NCBI GenBank assembly: GCA_024276605.1 | Contig: JAJRWX010000011.1 | Span: 1 to 61,007, forward strand | From: Planctomycetota bacterium | GTDB taxonomy: Bacteria; Planctomycetota; Phycisphaerae; UBA1845 | Reading direction: 5' to 3' | DNA: 61,007 nt | Shown here: one piece after another, positions 24,982 to 35,343 of the stretch | Layout: every line of letters begins with the position of its first letter | Position numbering within the stretch: the first letter of the stretch is position 1 | Notes under the pieces: model-generated | What the model saw: the letters and a program-made list of their open reading frames with translations, nothing else | What the model was told of the DNA's origin: nothing | Database searches by the model: none | Translations under genes and position numbers: made by a program

Positions 24982-26277
24982 GTGCGTTTTTGTATCGTTT
25001 CCACCTTTTATCCGCCATACAATTTCGGCGGTGATGGTATATACGCCTATCGTCTAGCCAATGGATTGGCGAGATTGGGGCACGATGTCACTGTGCTGCA
25101 TAGTCCGACCGCGTATGAGCAATTAGCACGTCGGCAACCCACGGCTGATTACGACGACCATAACAATATTCACGTTCACCCAATCCGCACCCCCCTGGGT
25201 AAACTTGGACTGTTGGCTGTGCAACAGTTGGGTAGCCCTTGTTTTCAAGGTCCGGCGCTACGCCGTATATTTAACGAACACGAATTCGATGTTATTCACT
25301 ATAACAACGTATCGCTTCTTGGTGGTCCTCATGTCTTTCGTTACGGGCAGGCGCTAAAGCTTTGCACGTTGATCGAGCATTGGCTGGTATGCCCAATGCA
25401 TGTGTTGTGGAAGTTTGATCGGGAGGTGTGTACGAAACCAAGTTGCTTGGCGTGTACGTTGCATGGCCGACGACCGCCGCAATTGTGGCGATACACCGGA
25501 CTCATGCGGCGGGCGACGCGAAGTATTGATGCGTTCATCGGGCCGAGCCTGTTCACCATGAACATGCACCGCGAGCGAGGCCTTCAAGGGACGATGATCC
25601 AATTGCCACTTTTTCATCCGCAACCCGTTACGACAGGCAAAACCAAACCGTTACCCAATGCCGACAAACCGTATTTCTTTTTTGTGGGTAGGCTAGAGAA
25701 AATAAAAGGCGTGCAAACGCTAATCCCCACCTTTCGTGAATTGCCAGATGTAGATTTGCTTATTGCCGGAGACGGCAATTATGGACAAGCATTGCGAACT
25801 CAGGCCCAGGGTGCATCCAATATCAAGTTTATTGGCAGGCTTAGTGCTAACGAGCTTCACACTTATTATCAACATGCATTAGCCACGCTAGTTCCGTCAC
25901 TTTGTTATGAAACATTTGGGATCATTGTCGCGGAATCGTTTTGTGCTTCTACGCCGGTGGTTGTTTTTGCGCAAAGTTCATTGAAGGAACTGGTTGAAAC
26001 GTATGGTGGTGGACTAACGTATGATAATCCGCGAGATTTGAAAGTAGCGATACATAGAATATCTTCCGATGCCGGATTGCGCCGCACGCTAGGCCGGCAA
26101 GGGAGGCGCGCGTACGAAAAAGAATTTGCTGAGGACGCTTTTCTGGCGCATTACATGGAAGTTGTAAGCGAATTACTGTCCGGAAAACGAGCCGGGCAGC
26201 TAGATAATGTCGACCATGCCGGTCAGGATGGTTTGTTTGCCGGTCGGCCCACTTTTTTTACTGGGCCTATTGGTTAG
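24982..26277 (+). CDS. GT4-family glycosyltransferase
   Basis: A 431-residue GT-B enzyme. The start FYPPYNFGGDGIYAYRLANGL is the usual acceptor-domain loop, and the second domain has FVGRLEKIKGVQTLI and ATLVPSLCYETFGIIVAESFCASTP for nucleotide-sugar binding. A middle segment with four cysteines (CPMHVLWKFDREVCTKPSCLAC) is noteworthy and could bind a metal; similar Cys clusters occur in some GT4 enzymes of polysaccharide loci. GTG 24982 is the likely start. It follows the previous gene by 12 bases. Confidence 0.92.
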   Translation: MRFCIVSTFYPPYNFGGDGIYAYRLANGLARLGHDVTVLHSPTAYEQLARRQPTADYDDHNNIHVHPIRTPLGKLGLLAVQQLGSPCFQGPALRRIFNEHEFDVIHYNNVSLLGGPHVFRYGQALKLCTLIEHWLVCPMHVLWKFDREVCTKPSCLACTLHGRRPPQLWRYTGLMRRATRSIDAFIGPSLFTMNMHRERGLQGTMIQLPLFHPQPVTTGKTKPLPNADKPYFFFVGRLEKIKGVQTLIPTFRELPDVDLLIAGDGNYGQALRTQAQGASNIKFIGRLSANELHTYYQHALATLVPSLCYETFGIIVAESFCASTPVVVFAQSSLKELVETYGGGLTYDNPRDLKVAIHRISSDAGLRRTLGRQGRRAYEKEFAEDAFLAHYMEVVSELLSGKRAGQLDNVDHAGQDGLFAGRPTFFTGPIG

Positions 26278-26296
26278 GTATATTGCGATCGAATAG

Positions 26297-27367
26297 ATGA
26301 CAGATTCTGCCAAACAATCCGTACATCGACATGGACCATATCTTTCGGTAGTTGTGCCTGTGTACAATTCCAGCGCCGATCTTCGACGTTGCCTGGAAGG
26401 ACTTGCCGCATCGAGCTACAAAGATTTTGATGTGCTGGTCGTCGATGATGGATCGACGGAACCAATTGAGCCGATCGTCATCGAACACGGATTCACATAT
26501 ATGCGCATCGACGGACCCAGCGGACCTGCGCAAGCGCGCAATAGGGGTGTAGCGGTGGTCGGCGGGCAGTATGTCGTTTTTATCGATGCCGATGTCGTGG
26601 TGCATGATGATACCCTCGCGCGGTTTGCCGAGGCACTGGCCGGGGATGACTCTATTGACGCAGTGATTGGCACCTATGACGATGATCCCGCAGATCCGGG
26701 TTTTATTTCTCAATACAAAAACATCTTTCACCATTTTGTGCATCAGGAAGCCCACGGAGATGTGAGTTCGTTTTGGAGTGGTTGTGGGGCGATGCGTCGA
26801 GAATTGTTTTTGAAATTTGGCGGGTTTGATGAAGTGCGATACCGTCGGCCCGCGATTGAAGATATCGAGTTAGGCACATGGCTTACGGCGGCGGGGCATC
26901 GTATCGTGCTGGATAGTCGCGTGAAGTGTAAACATCTAAAACGCTGGACCTTCAAAAATCTTCTTAAAACGGATATTTTCGATCGAGCTATTCCCTGGAC
27001 CAAGCTGACATTACGTGCCCGCGATTTACCGAATTCACTGAATGTATCCAACGCGCAACGATTATATGTAGCCCTTGCTTTTGTGTCCCTGTTTTTCGCA
27101 CTAGGCACGCTATGGATGCCCCTACTAGGTTGGGTGTCGTTAGGTATATTATGCCTGATATGTTTCCTGAATATTCGGTTCTATCGTTATTTTGCGGCCA
27201 GGCGAGGATGGTTCTTTGCGTTGGGTGTCATGCCACTGCATTGGTTATATCTGTTGTATTGTGGATTTGGATTTGTAGTGGGTAATATGGCTCATCGTTT
27301 GGAAGGTGCTCCGCGCGGATCATGGCGGGATCTCAAACCCTTAACCTCTGATACAACTGTTGGCTGA
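26297..27367 (+). CDS. GT2-family glycosyltransferase with C-terminal membrane segments
   Basis: A 356-residue inverting GT-A enzyme. LSVVVPVYNSSADLRRCL, VLVVDDGSTE and FIDADVVVHDD (the metal-binding DxD equivalent) lie in the first 110 residues, and the acceptor-side FGGFDEVRYRRPAIEDIELG motif follows. Two to three hydrophobic segments occupy about 255-335, so the active domain is tethered to the cytoplasmic membrane. Its last eight bases overlap the next gene. Confidence 0.92.
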   Translation: MTDSAKQSVHRHGPYLSVVVPVYNSSADLRRCLEGLAASSYKDFDVLVVDDGSTEPIEPIVIEHGFTYMRIDGPSGPAQARNRGVAVVGGQYVVFIDADVVVHDDTLARFAEALAGDDSIDAVIGTYDDDPADPGFISQYKNIFHHFVHQEAHGDVSSFWSGCGAMRRELFLKFGGFDEVRYRRPAIEDIELGTWLTAAGHRIVLDSRVKCKHLKRWTFKNLLKTDIFDRAIPWTKLTLRARDLPNSLNVSNAQRLYVALAFVSLFFALGTLWMPLLGWVSLGILCLICFLNIRFYRYFAARRGWFFALGVMPLHWLYLLYCGFGFVVGNMAHRLEGAPRGSWRDLKPLTSDTTVG

Positions 27368-28322
27368 ATCTTCCCATGATTGCCTAGCCCTCTCGATCGT
27401 CGTTACGGTTGTTAGCGGGAAAACGTCGCTCCGTGAGTGCCTGGCTAGTATTACAGCTCAACAAATTGAGGGCGGCGTCGAGATCATTGTGCCGTATGAT
27501 CGATTTTGCCAAGATGTGGTCACATTATCAAGCGAATTTCCTAGTGTCGTATTTCACGAAATCTCAGATTTGGGACGTGCGGCTGATAGTACGATCACAG
27601 CTCATGCCCATCGTTTATATGATCGTAGACGAGCGGTAGGATTAGGATTGTGCAAGGGACGCATTGTCGCAATGACCGAAGATCACGCCGTTCCGGCAGA
27701 TGATTGGTGTTCGCAGATTTTAGTATGTCATACTCAGCCCTATGCAGCTATTGGTGGTGCCATTGAAAACGGTGTAGATCGTCCGATGAATTGGGCGTGG
27801 TACTATTGCGATTTCGGTAGGTACGGTCGACCGATGGAGCCTGCCACGAGCGATTATATTTCCGATGTCAACGTAGCTTATAAACGCGAAGGGCTGGAAG
27901 CGGTTCGGGATGCATGGCAACAAGCGTACCACGAAACCACCGTACATTGGCTGATGCAGCAACGCGGCTATCAAACGTATCGCGATCCACGCATGGTAGT
28001 AGCACAACATCGACCTGAGCTGGGTTTCGTCGAAACATTGAAAGAGCGATGGCAATGGGCCGGTGTGTTCGCCGAGACACGATTATCCTATATACATTTT
28101 TTTCATCGCTTGGTGCTTATTCTAGGTGCGCCTCTTCTGCCGATGGTTCTAACGATGCGGGCAGTTAGATATATGTTACGTCAACGGCGGGGACTGAGGC
28201 AAATGTTGTCTATCGTTCCGCTCGTGGTCATGCTGACAACGGTATGGTCTATGGGTGAGTGTTTTGTCTATTGTTTTGGTTCTACAGGTTCACGTGGGCA
28301 TGAATCCACATGCTCTCATTAG
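27360..28322 (+). CDS. GT2-family glycosyltransferase-like protein
   Basis: A 320-residue protein with a GT-A-like start (LSIVVTVVSGKTSLRECLASI), a short IIVPYD in place of the usual VVDDGS, and MTEDHAVPADDWC at the expected position of the metal site. These replacements make it a divergent member, and its substrate use is uncertain. Hydrophobic segments lie near 240-300. TTG 27360 is the start because it overlaps the upstream stop region by eight bases and no ATG lies before the conserved core. It probably acts with the preceding GT2. Confidence 0.8.
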   Translation: MAESSHDCLALSIVVTVVSGKTSLRECLASITAQQIEGGVEIIVPYDRFCQDVVTLSSEFPSVVFHEISDLGRAADSTITAHAHRLYDRRRAVGLGLCKGRIVAMTEDHAVPADDWCSQILVCHTQPYAAIGGAIENGVDRPMNWAWYYCDFGRYGRPMEPATSDYISDVNVAYKREGLEAVRDAWQQAYHETTVHWLMQQRGYQTYRDPRMVVAQHRPELGFVETLKERWQWAGVFAETRLSYIHFFHRLVLILGAPLLPMVLTMRAVRYMLRQRRGLRQMLSIVPLVVMLTTVWSMGECFVYCFGSTGSRGHESTCSH

Positions 28323-28359
28323 CGTAAGCTCTATTGGATTACTTCGACGTTAATCACGC

Positions 28360-29130
28360 ATGACCGCGCTACATGCCAAAACCAAACTTGCGATTCTGAT
28401 GTATCATTCGATCGATGATAGTGGTTCGGTTGTTTCTGTTTCGCCACACCTTTTTCGTCAACAAATGAAGTGCTTGTTTGCGATGGGATGGCAAGCGCAG
28501 CGGTTGTGTGATGCGGTTGAATACCGTCGAGCAAACGGCCAGTATCCTGATCGCACGGTTGTGATCACTTTTGACGACGGTTTCGCCAACCTTTATGAGC
28601 ACGCATTACCCACGCTTACGGAGTTAGATTTTGTGGCGACTGTTTTCGTCGTCACAGATCATATCGGAGAGAACAATAATTGGGCGTCTCCTCCCCCCGG
28701 GCTTGGTGTACAACGCTTACTGTCCTGGTCTCAACTAAAGGAATTACGCAAAGCCGGATGGGAAATCGGCGCTCATTCGAGAACGCATCCTGATCTTCGC
28801 CAATGCGATCAAGTAGCACTTGAGTCAGAGATTATAGGTTCAGCCAAGGATGTCGAGGATTATTTTGGTGAACCAGTAAGGTCATTTGCTTACCCCTATG
28901 GTTATCATTCACTTACCGCAAGCGAGATCACGGTGTGTACTTTCCAGGCGGCATGTACGACATTATTGCGGCGTACCTGCAACGAGCCTGCACATTTATT
29001 GCCGCGCGTTGACGCATATTATGTTCGGACCTTGGATGATATGCGAAGCTTAGTGACTGGAAAGTGGGATTATTATCTGACTTGGCGACGATGGGCACGT
29101 CACGTTCGCGCCGGTTTATCAAGCAGTTAG
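28360..29130 (+). CDS. NodB-type polysaccharide deacetylase
   Basis: A carbohydrate esterase 4 protein of 256 residues. Motif 1 is TFDDG with D72 and D73, motif 2 is HSRTH with H139 and H143 that together with Asp hold the catalytic metal, and motif 3 appears as FAYPYGYH. It would remove N-acetyl groups from a glycan. No signal peptide or membrane anchor is visible, so it may act in the cytoplasm on a lipid-linked intermediate, like PIG-L- or XrtA-cluster-type deacetylases, or be exported by another route. Confidence 0.9.
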   Translation: MTALHAKTKLAILMYHSIDDSGSVVSVSPHLFRQQMKCLFAMGWQAQRLCDAVEYRRANGQYPDRTVVITFDDGFANLYEHALPTLTELDFVATVFVVTDHIGENNNWASPPPGLGVQRLLSWSQLKELRKAGWEIGAHSRTHPDLRQCDQVALESEIIGSAKDVEDYFGEPVRSFAYPYGYHSLTASEITVCTFQAACTTLLRRTCNEPAHLLPRVDAYYVRTLDDMRSLVTGKWDYYLTWRRWARHVRAGLSSS

Positions 29131-29230
29131 GGACAGCCCCATCTTGCCATTTGGCTTACTATTGCGTATGTTGTACGTAGAACTAAGCGCCATATCGAAG
29201 GCATTCTTTTAGTCATTAGGGTAGGGGTAT

Positions 29231-30385
29231 ATGAATCTCATCAACCGAGTAGCCAAGCACGCTAGATTGAACTGGCAATCTTTAGCCGTTCCTGATGCAC
29301 CGCTACCCCCGTTCTTGATATTGTTCATTAACTCAATCTGCAACATGAAATGCGAGCACTGCTTTTATTGGCAGGAGCTTAATCAGCCCGACGACTTGAC
29401 ATTCGAAGAAATTGTTTCGCTGTCTAATGAACTCGGACCCATCCAAAATCTGAATCTTTCCGGTGGCGAACCATTTTTGCGTAAGGATTTTGCAGCCGTG
29501 TGTCGTCAGTTCATTCGTCAAAACGGCGTGAAGGAGATTTACGTTCCCACGAATGGTTATTATACGGAAAAGACCATCACACAGATCAGCGAAACACTGG
29601 AAGATAAAAGTCTTGAGATGTTTGTAGCTGAGCTGTCGTTGGATGGTATGCCGGAGTTTCACGATACATTTCGGGTGACTAAAGACGCTTTCAAGCACGC
29701 CATGGAAACCTACGATGCGCTAGCTGAATTGCAGTGTAAGGATGCTCGCTTACATATTCATGCTATATCCACGGCAACTTCAGATAATATGAACGAAATC
29801 AAGAGGCTGACTACGCTTCTTTATGAACGTTGTCCGCAAATGTCGCACCATAATCTCGCATTGATTCGTGGTGATAGAAAGAATCCGACACTACAGGGAC
29901 CAAAACTGCTTGAATACGAAGAGTTATATACTTACGTTCAACGACTCTGGGCGCCGCGTGAGGAGTCGCGATACGGCGCAGTCGTTGAACCCATGTTGCA
30001 ATGGGCGAAAGTGAAAACAGCCAAGGAGCAGCGACAGGTTGTACCTTGCCTGGCGGGAAAATTGACCGTGGTGGTTCATGCCAATGGCGATGTCAGTCTG
30101 TGTGAGCAGCACTCACCGTTGGATAATCTTAGAAAACGAAGTTTTAGAGACATTTGGTATTCCCAACAGGCCCGCGATCTGCGCGCGTCTATCAAAGCCA
30201 AGCAGTGTTACTGCACAAACGAAATCTTCTTATGGCCTAGCATTACATACCAACCGCTGCAACTAGCTCGTGCGATGACGCAGGCCAAGGTTTGGTCGAA
30301 ACCTAAAGCCATGCGTGAGGATGAGCGCGTCGAGTGGAATGATCACATTGGCGACCTGCAACTTCCTGTGATTCAGTCCGGATAG
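29231..30385 (+). CDS. Radical SAM protein with SPASM-like C-terminus
   Basis: A 384-residue protein whose cluster motif CNMKCEHC (C37, C41, C44) binds the iron-sulfur cluster that cleaves S-adenosylmethionine. [13 protein letters not shown] follows as the SAM-contact motif. The C-terminus has C[19 protein letters not shown] and later KQCYCTNE, a reduced SPASM-type set of cysteines. ATG 29231 has AGGGG upstream. Relatives act on peptides or on sugar moieties. Its place in a glycan operon points to sugar or lipid modification, but no substrate can be named. The gene is 100 bases from the deacetylase. Confidence 0.9.
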   Translation: MNLINRVAKHARLNWQSLAVPDAPLPPFLILFINSICNMKCEHCFYWQELNQPDDLTFEEIVSLSNELGPIQNLNLSGGEPFLRKDFAAVCRQFIRQNGVKEIYVPTNGYYTEKTITQISETLEDKSLEMFVAELSLDGMPEFHDTFRVTKDAFKHAMETYDALAELQCKDARLHIHAISTATSDNMNEIKRLTTLLYERCPQMSHHNLALIRGDRKNPTLQGPKLLEYEELYTYVQRLWAPREESRYGAVVEPMLQWAKVKTAKEQRQVVPCLAGKLTVVVHANGDVSLCEQHSPLDNLRKRSFRDIWYSQQARDLRASIKAKQCYCTNEIFLWPSITYQPLQLARAMTQAKVWSKPKAMREDERVEWNDHIGDLQLPVIQSG

Positions 30386-30549
30386 CTGTTCTGATCCACG
30401 CGACCAACCGTTGAAATATACCGTAATCAACGCCAAAGCTTGTTGCGCTATCAATCTTTTTGTATCGCTCATTCATGACACAACTTCAATGGTTGCCAAG
30501 CACGCATGAAGCTTACGCCCGCCATGCCCGTAGGTAACGGATTATCCAT

Positions 30550-31944
30550 TTGAAACTGGTCGGCAATTTTCTTTCCTTAGCCAGCGCAGAAGTCCTAAGC
30601 AAATTAGCCACTTTTGCCGCCTTCGCTTTCATCGCCCGTAAGACCGGCGCCGTGGGTCTAGGTTACGTAGAGTTCGCCTATGCGATTATCATGATTGGTT
30701 CATTGGTTGTAGATCAAGGCTTCGATGCACTTGGCGCACGCGAGATAGCCAAAGCCCCGTCTACCGTGCCGCAACTGGTATCGCAAATTGTTTTCATCCG
30801 GTTTCTGTTAGCGGCTTTTACCATCGTAGTCATCCTGGCTATGGCATGGATGTTACACCGTCCGGCCATCCAAACTCAGTTGCTGGTGATATTGTCATTA
30901 AGTCTTGTGGGTATGCCCTTGATCCTGAAATGGGTATTTCAGGGATTAGAAAAAATGCCTATTGCTGCGGGTATTCAGGTCATTCGACAGTTTGGCTTTG
31001 CCTTGGTTGTGTTCCTGGGTTTGCGCAGTATCGATACCATTTGGGTTATTGGGCTAGCTGAAATAGGCGGTGTTTTCGCCGGTGCAGTCTTTGGGTGGTG
31101 GATGTATGTCCGAGTATTGAGGTATCCATTTCGATTACATCTCGGTGCGTCAAAAAAAATCCTTAAGGACGGTTTGGTCATCGGCCTGTCACAAATGCTC
31201 TGGTCAGTGAAGATGTTCGGTGCGACCATCGTGTTCGGCCTCATTGCCGACAGCGAAGAGATGGGTTATTTCGGGGGAGCTATGCGCATTTTGATCGCCC
31301 TGCACATGTTCATCTTTCTTTACTACATTAATTTGCTTCCATCTCTGTCAAGAACATGGCAGCAAGAACCGGAGTCATTTCACAAGCTTGTGTCTCGATC
31401 TATGCGGGTTGTAGGATGGTTGGCTATCGGCGGCGGGCTTTTATGGGTTGTCATCGCTGATGTTGTTATTCGTGTGTGTTATGGCGAAAGTTTTTTCCCA
31501 GCAGTGGTTGTGTTGCAAATTTTAGCTGGCGTCGGCGTCATGTCGGCGCTAAGTGGCCATTTTCGATTCGGCCTTATCGGGACAGGTTTCCAAAAAGCGG
31601 AGATGTGGACGCAGGCGGTTGGTGCGATTGTCGCGGTGGTGATGCTGCCCATAGGTTACGCATACTACGGTATCGTCGGTGCGGCGCTTTCGCTGGTCAT
31701 GGCAGAAACTATGGTTTGGTTAACCTCTTGGGTGGCTGCCCGCAAGATACTCCGCGTAGACGGCCATTCACTTTCTCTCATAAAACCATGCTTGGCCGTG
31801 GCCCTGATTTCCGCATGGTTAGTCGGCCTTGGTTCAGCAGGGCCTATACTAACCGTCATCATTGCAGCCGTGAGCATCGTTTGCTTGGCCTATGTTAGTG
31901 ATGCCGGCATTAGAAGTTGGGTGAAAAACCTTATCTTTTCATAA
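30550..31944 (+). CDS. Wzx-like polysaccharide flippase
   Basis: A 464-residue protein with about 12-14 hydrophobic segments over its full length. The opening GNFLSLASAEVLSKLATFAAFAFIARKTGAVGLG, with an early glycine-rich turn, and the segment GLGSALGAREIAKA-like block match the MATE/Wzx (polysaccharide biosynthesis) superfamily. It would move undecaprenyl-linked oligosaccharide units to the outer face of the inner membrane. The start is probably TTG 30550. No Wzy polymerase is obvious, though one of the membrane proteins downstream might fill that role. Confidence 0.88.
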   Translation: MKLVGNFLSLASAEVLSKLATFAAFAFIARKTGAVGLGYVEFAYAIIMIGSLVVDQGFDALGAREIAKAPSTVPQLVSQIVFIRFLLAAFTIVVILAMAWMLHRPAIQTQLLVILSLSLVGMPLILKWVFQGLEKMPIAAGIQVIRQFGFALVVFLGLRSIDTIWVIGLAEIGGVFAGAVFGWWMYVRVLRYPFRLHLGASKKILKDGLVIGLSQMLWSVKMFGATIVFGLIADSEEMGYFGGAMRILIALHMFIFLYYINLLPSLSRTWQQEPESFHKLVSRSMRVVGWLAIGGGLLWVVIADVVIRVCYGESFFPAVVVLQILAGVGVMSALSGHFRFGLIGTGFQKAEMWTQAVGAIVAVVMLPIGYAYYGIVGAALSLVMAETMVWLTSWVAARKILRVDGHSLSLIKPCLAVALISAWLVGLGSAGPILTVIIAAVSIVCLAYVSDAGIRSWVKNLIFS

Positions 31945-31956
31945 TCTCACCGAGCT

Positions 31957-33516
31957 GTGGGCTTCAGCCCGTGTCTCGTATGGAAATATATCATCACGTT
32001 GAAAAAATCAATTTCCATCAGATTGTTTATAACCTGCTGGCTAGTCTACGGCTGTCACTTCGCCACCAACACCGTGCGTGAAATCTATCCTGCATTAAGC
32101 CTGGCTGACAACGGCAGCTTTGATGTATCGGCGTATCAAGGTTTACACCCCGACATTTTTGAAATCCCTGGGCGCGGTTCTTTTATTAATAATAATCCCG
32201 GCGCATCCATACTTGGTGCCGTACCGTATTTTTTGGCTAGACCAGTAACAGATCGTCTCATCGACCGCGTACTTCAACAGCGCGAGCAAGCACGACTTGC
32301 CGGTGTAGAACCACCAACACTGGATTCGCCCTGGCCTATGGCGCGGGAGTTTTTTCGTAAATCATACGAGAGAGGTCTGGATATCAAGTTCGGCTTGGGA
32401 GCAGGATTGATGCAGGCTGGACTCATGGCACCGCTATCGGCGTTATGTGTCGTTGTGATGTTTCGGGTGTTATTTTCACTGACGAAATGTATGCGCACGG
32501 CGCTATGGCTTTCCGTGTTGTACGCCTTTGCGACGCCGATTTTCTATCGCACCGCACAACTCAACCAAAATTTAATAGTTATGCACTGTGCTTTCTTTGC
32601 GTGGGTCTTGTTATGGCAACCGGGTGCAACTACCCAACAACCATCCAAGCCGTGGTATTTGTTAGCGGGTTTGTTGAGTGGTTGGGCGGTCGTATGTGAT
32701 TACAGTGGTCTTATCGTACCCCTCGTCATCGGAGTTTACGGATTACTACATCGACGGACTTTGCCTGAAAGTGTGCGATCATCAACAGACGCACTACGGT
32801 TCGTCATGGGGGTAGTAATTAGTGGTGCTGTATTGATGTACTATCAATGGTTATGTTTTGGTCACCCGCTCTATCCCGCCCAACATTACATGCCCGCTGC
32901 CAATTTCACGGATCAAGGCTACCAAGGTTTGAGCTTGCCGCAGTGGGACTTGCTTTGGGCAACTGCTTTCAATGCTCGTTACGGCCTATTCGTGGCTGCA
33001 CCATTGCTATCTCTGGCGTTGTTTTTCCCTTCATGGACGGCCATGCGACGTATTGTGGGGAAATTGGAACTGCGAACGATCTTGGTGTTTTGCGCCGCAT
33101 TCTTCATATTCTGTAGTGCCAATCAGTACGGACGCATGCAGTTTAATACGGGCGTAAGACATATCGTACCTGTGATACCATTTCTTTACCTATTAACGGC
33201 TGGCACACTTTTACATGGGCCTCGACGATTGGCGATAACCTTTGGCGTAGCGGCTACCATGTGGTCGTGGTGCTTAGCCATGTACCGCGAGGTCGAATCA
33301 GGCCCATACGGTGTGTTCGACTCGATCATTGCGATATTTACCCAAGGCGTACAATTTCCATGGTTAGTGACACTGCATCGCATGTCCATTTCGTTGCCCG
33401 GGCCGTTGCAGTATGTACTATCCCCGTGGTTTATCTTAACTGTATTGGTTATGGCTATTGTTCTTGTGTGGACAGTCGGACGTGGACCTCGCAAGAGCCA
33501 TCAAACCGTTGTCTGA
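31957..33516 (+). CDS. Multi-pass membrane protein, GT-C glycosyltransferase-like
   Basis: A roughly 519-residue membrane protein with about ten hydrophobic segments. The early external loop has REIYPALSLADNGSFDVS and FINNNPGASILGAVPYFLARPV, a pattern found in large GT-C-like bacterial proteins of surface glycan loci. No soluble C-terminal domain is present. The start is uncertain: GTG 31957 gives the longest form, while TTG 31999 gives MKKSISIRLFITCWLVYG, a better membrane start. It follows the flippase by 12 bases. It could be a glycosyltransferase or a polymerase. Confidence 0.65.
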   Translation: MGFSPCLVWKYIITLKKSISIRLFITCWLVYGCHFATNTVREIYPALSLADNGSFDVSAYQGLHPDIFEIPGRGSFINNNPGASILGAVPYFLARPVTDRLIDRVLQQREQARLAGVEPPTLDSPWPMAREFFRKSYERGLDIKFGLGAGLMQAGLMAPLSALCVVVMFRVLFSLTKCMRTALWLSVLYAFATPIFYRTAQLNQNLIVMHCAFFAWVLLWQPGATTQQPSKPWYLLAGLLSGWAVVCDYSGLIVPLVIGVYGLLHRRTLPESVRSSTDALRFVMGVVISGAVLMYYQWLCFGHPLYPAQHYMPAANFTDQGYQGLSLPQWDLLWATAFNARYGLFVAAPLLSLALFFPSWTAMRRIVGKLELRTILVFCAAFFIFCSANQYGRMQFNTGVRHIVPVIPFLYLLTAGTLLHGPRRLAITFGVAATMWSWCLAMYREVESGPYGVFDSIIAIFTQGVQFPWLVTLHRMSISLPGPLQYVLSPWFILTVLVMAIVLVWTVGRGPRKSHQTVV

Positions 33517-33534
33517 CCGGGCGCCCATCGAAGC

Positions 33535-35337
33535 ATGAATGACAAGACAAAGATGCCGAGTATTATTACATCTCCACCCGATGAGCCGTTATTGATGCAA
33601 CAATCCCACATACAGTCTCGTGCAACATCGCTGGCGCACTCAGGTTTATTAGTCGTGCTATTATCGTCAGTGTTTGTCGGCCCGATGTTGTGGTTTCATC
33701 GTGATAGTCTGCGTAATCTCATCTCCTTCCATGGCACATTGCATGTCGCGATTGCCCAGCAGTTCAGTCAGGGACAGTTTCCACCGGAAAACCCTTTTTA
33801 CGCAGGTGAACCGGTCGGATACTATTGGTTCTTTCATTATATTAGTTATCTTCTAGCCAACGTCCTACAGACGGACCTACTGCATGCGATCGAACTGTTA
33901 AGTCTTATCGCGTTGGTTGGTCTAGTGATCATCGCGGTTGCCTTGGGTCGTCGATTGTGGGGAACGGCCACAGCCGGTGCTTGTCTAGGCTACCTTGTGC
34001 TGGTAGGTGCCAACGGATTCGGTTGGCTTATATTACTAGCTAAAATCATCCGTGACGGGCCGCAAATTATGGGTGCCCCGGCTACAGCGGTCATCAGGCC
34101 GTTGCTGTTACAGGTTCAGTTTGGGGACCATAGGTTCGGGCCAAACTTTACGTACTATTTCCACATGACCTCTCGCCCCGTAGCATTAACACTTACCTTG
34201 GCTATGGTTGCTTGTCTATACTGGCTTTTACTAAGACGATCGGTCATAGCAGGTCTTTCGCTTTCTGTGGTGACGGCATTGTGCGTAGCCTTTAATCCAT
34301 TGATCGGACTCGCAGCTGGTGGAGCGTTGGTTGGTGGTTTGATTATTAACATGGCGATCAAACCATACGTATCAAAAAAAAGTTTAATTGGGTATGAGAC
34401 TTCGAATACGACTTTGGCATCTTGTGGAGCGATTGCCTTTGGTGCAGCCTGTGCATGGCCGACGTTTAGTCACCTATTGTTCGGAGGCAGTAGCGCTGGC
34501 ATCCATTTCGCCCCATTTCGATGGAAACTGTACGGCATCGTCGTTGCCAATGTGTTTGTGATCGCCATATTGGCAGGCGTTGGCTATCGTCATCTATCCA
34601 CCCGATGGCTGGGATTGGGGCGTATAACGATCATAGCTGGTGTTATACTCATGTTGGCTACTGTACTTTTTGCGATGCCGGGCACTCTCGGTGAAACCGG
34701 ACGTACGGGTAATGAACACAATTTGTTCAACACAGCTATGGTTCTTTTAGCTGTCCCCGCTTCCGGCGCTGTCATGCGATCGAGATCGTGTAATCATATC
34801 GACAGTCGTTCCACCCTGGTAACGTGGCGTGGGGTCGCGTTGGTTCTGTTTTTCGTGCCAACCACGCTCCTCATTATGTATTCGTATCACGGTCGAGCTC
34901 CCGTAGCCGTTGCACTAGATCGAACCAATATGAGATGGTTAGACCAATCATTACCGATAGCCAAGTATTACGAGTGGGTCAATACCGAGACCCAGGCAGA
35001 TGCAGTATTCGTCGTATCTCCCGATCAAGCCCCGCAGCGACTATGTAATGTGTCCGACTTCCCCGCCTTCACGAAGCGAACCTTATTTACCGATCAACGC
35101 TCTTACATGACGGACACTTATGCGGATGCGCCGTATCGAACGGAACTTTCTAAAAATGTAGCATTGGGCAAAGCCATGACGTTAGAGGATCGAGATTATT
35201 TACGGAATTTAGCTCGACCGGTTTATTTGACCTCTTACGAAGCTGATAACACGCAGCGCCTCGAAGCACTTCGTCGAACCTATGGTAAGCCTTTGTTTGT
35301 TGTTGATCATATAGCTACATTTCTATTGATGCCTTAA
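33535..35337 (+). CDS. Large multi-pass membrane protein, GT-C-like
   Basis: A 600-residue membrane protein. After one hydrophobic segment it has HGTLHVAIAQQFSQGQFP and GEPVGYYWFFHYISYL, which resemble the first external loop of GT-C enzymes with a YYWFFHY stretch known from uncharacterised membrane proteins of bacteria and archaea. Some ten further hydrophobic segments and a soluble tail (about 470-600) follow. No DxD pair is clear in the first loop, so an active glycosyltransferase role is unproven. ATG 33535 begins 18 bases after the previous stop. Confidence 0.6.
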   Translation: MNDKTKMPSIITSPPDEPLLMQQSHIQSRATSLAHSGLLVVLLSSVFVGPMLWFHRDSLRNLISFHGTLHVAIAQQFSQGQFPPENPFYAGEPVGYYWFFHYISYLLANVLQTDLLHAIELLSLIALVGLVIIAVALGRRLWGTATAGACLGYLVLVGANGFGWLILLAKIIRDGPQIMGAPATAVIRPLLLQVQFGDHRFGPNFTYYFHMTSRPVALTLTLAMVACLYWLLLRRSVIAGLSLSVVTALCVAFNPLIGLAAGGALVGGLIINMAIKPYVSKKSLIGYETSNTTLASCGAIAFGAACAWPTFSHLLFGGSSAGIHFAPFRWKLYGIVVANVFVIAILAGVGYRHLSTRWLGLGRITIIAGVILMLATVLFAMPGTLGETGRTGNEHNLFNTAMVLLAVPASGAVMRSRSCNHIDSRSTLVTWRGVALVLFFVPTTLLIMYSYHGRAPVAVALDRTNMRWLDQSLPIAKYYEWVNTETQADAVFVVSPDQAPQRLCNVSDFPAFTKRTLFTDQRSYMTDTYADAPYRTELSKNVALGKAMTLEDRDYLRNLARPVYLTSYEADNTQRLEALRRTYGKPLFVVDHIATFLLMP

Positions 35338-35343
35338 TCTATC

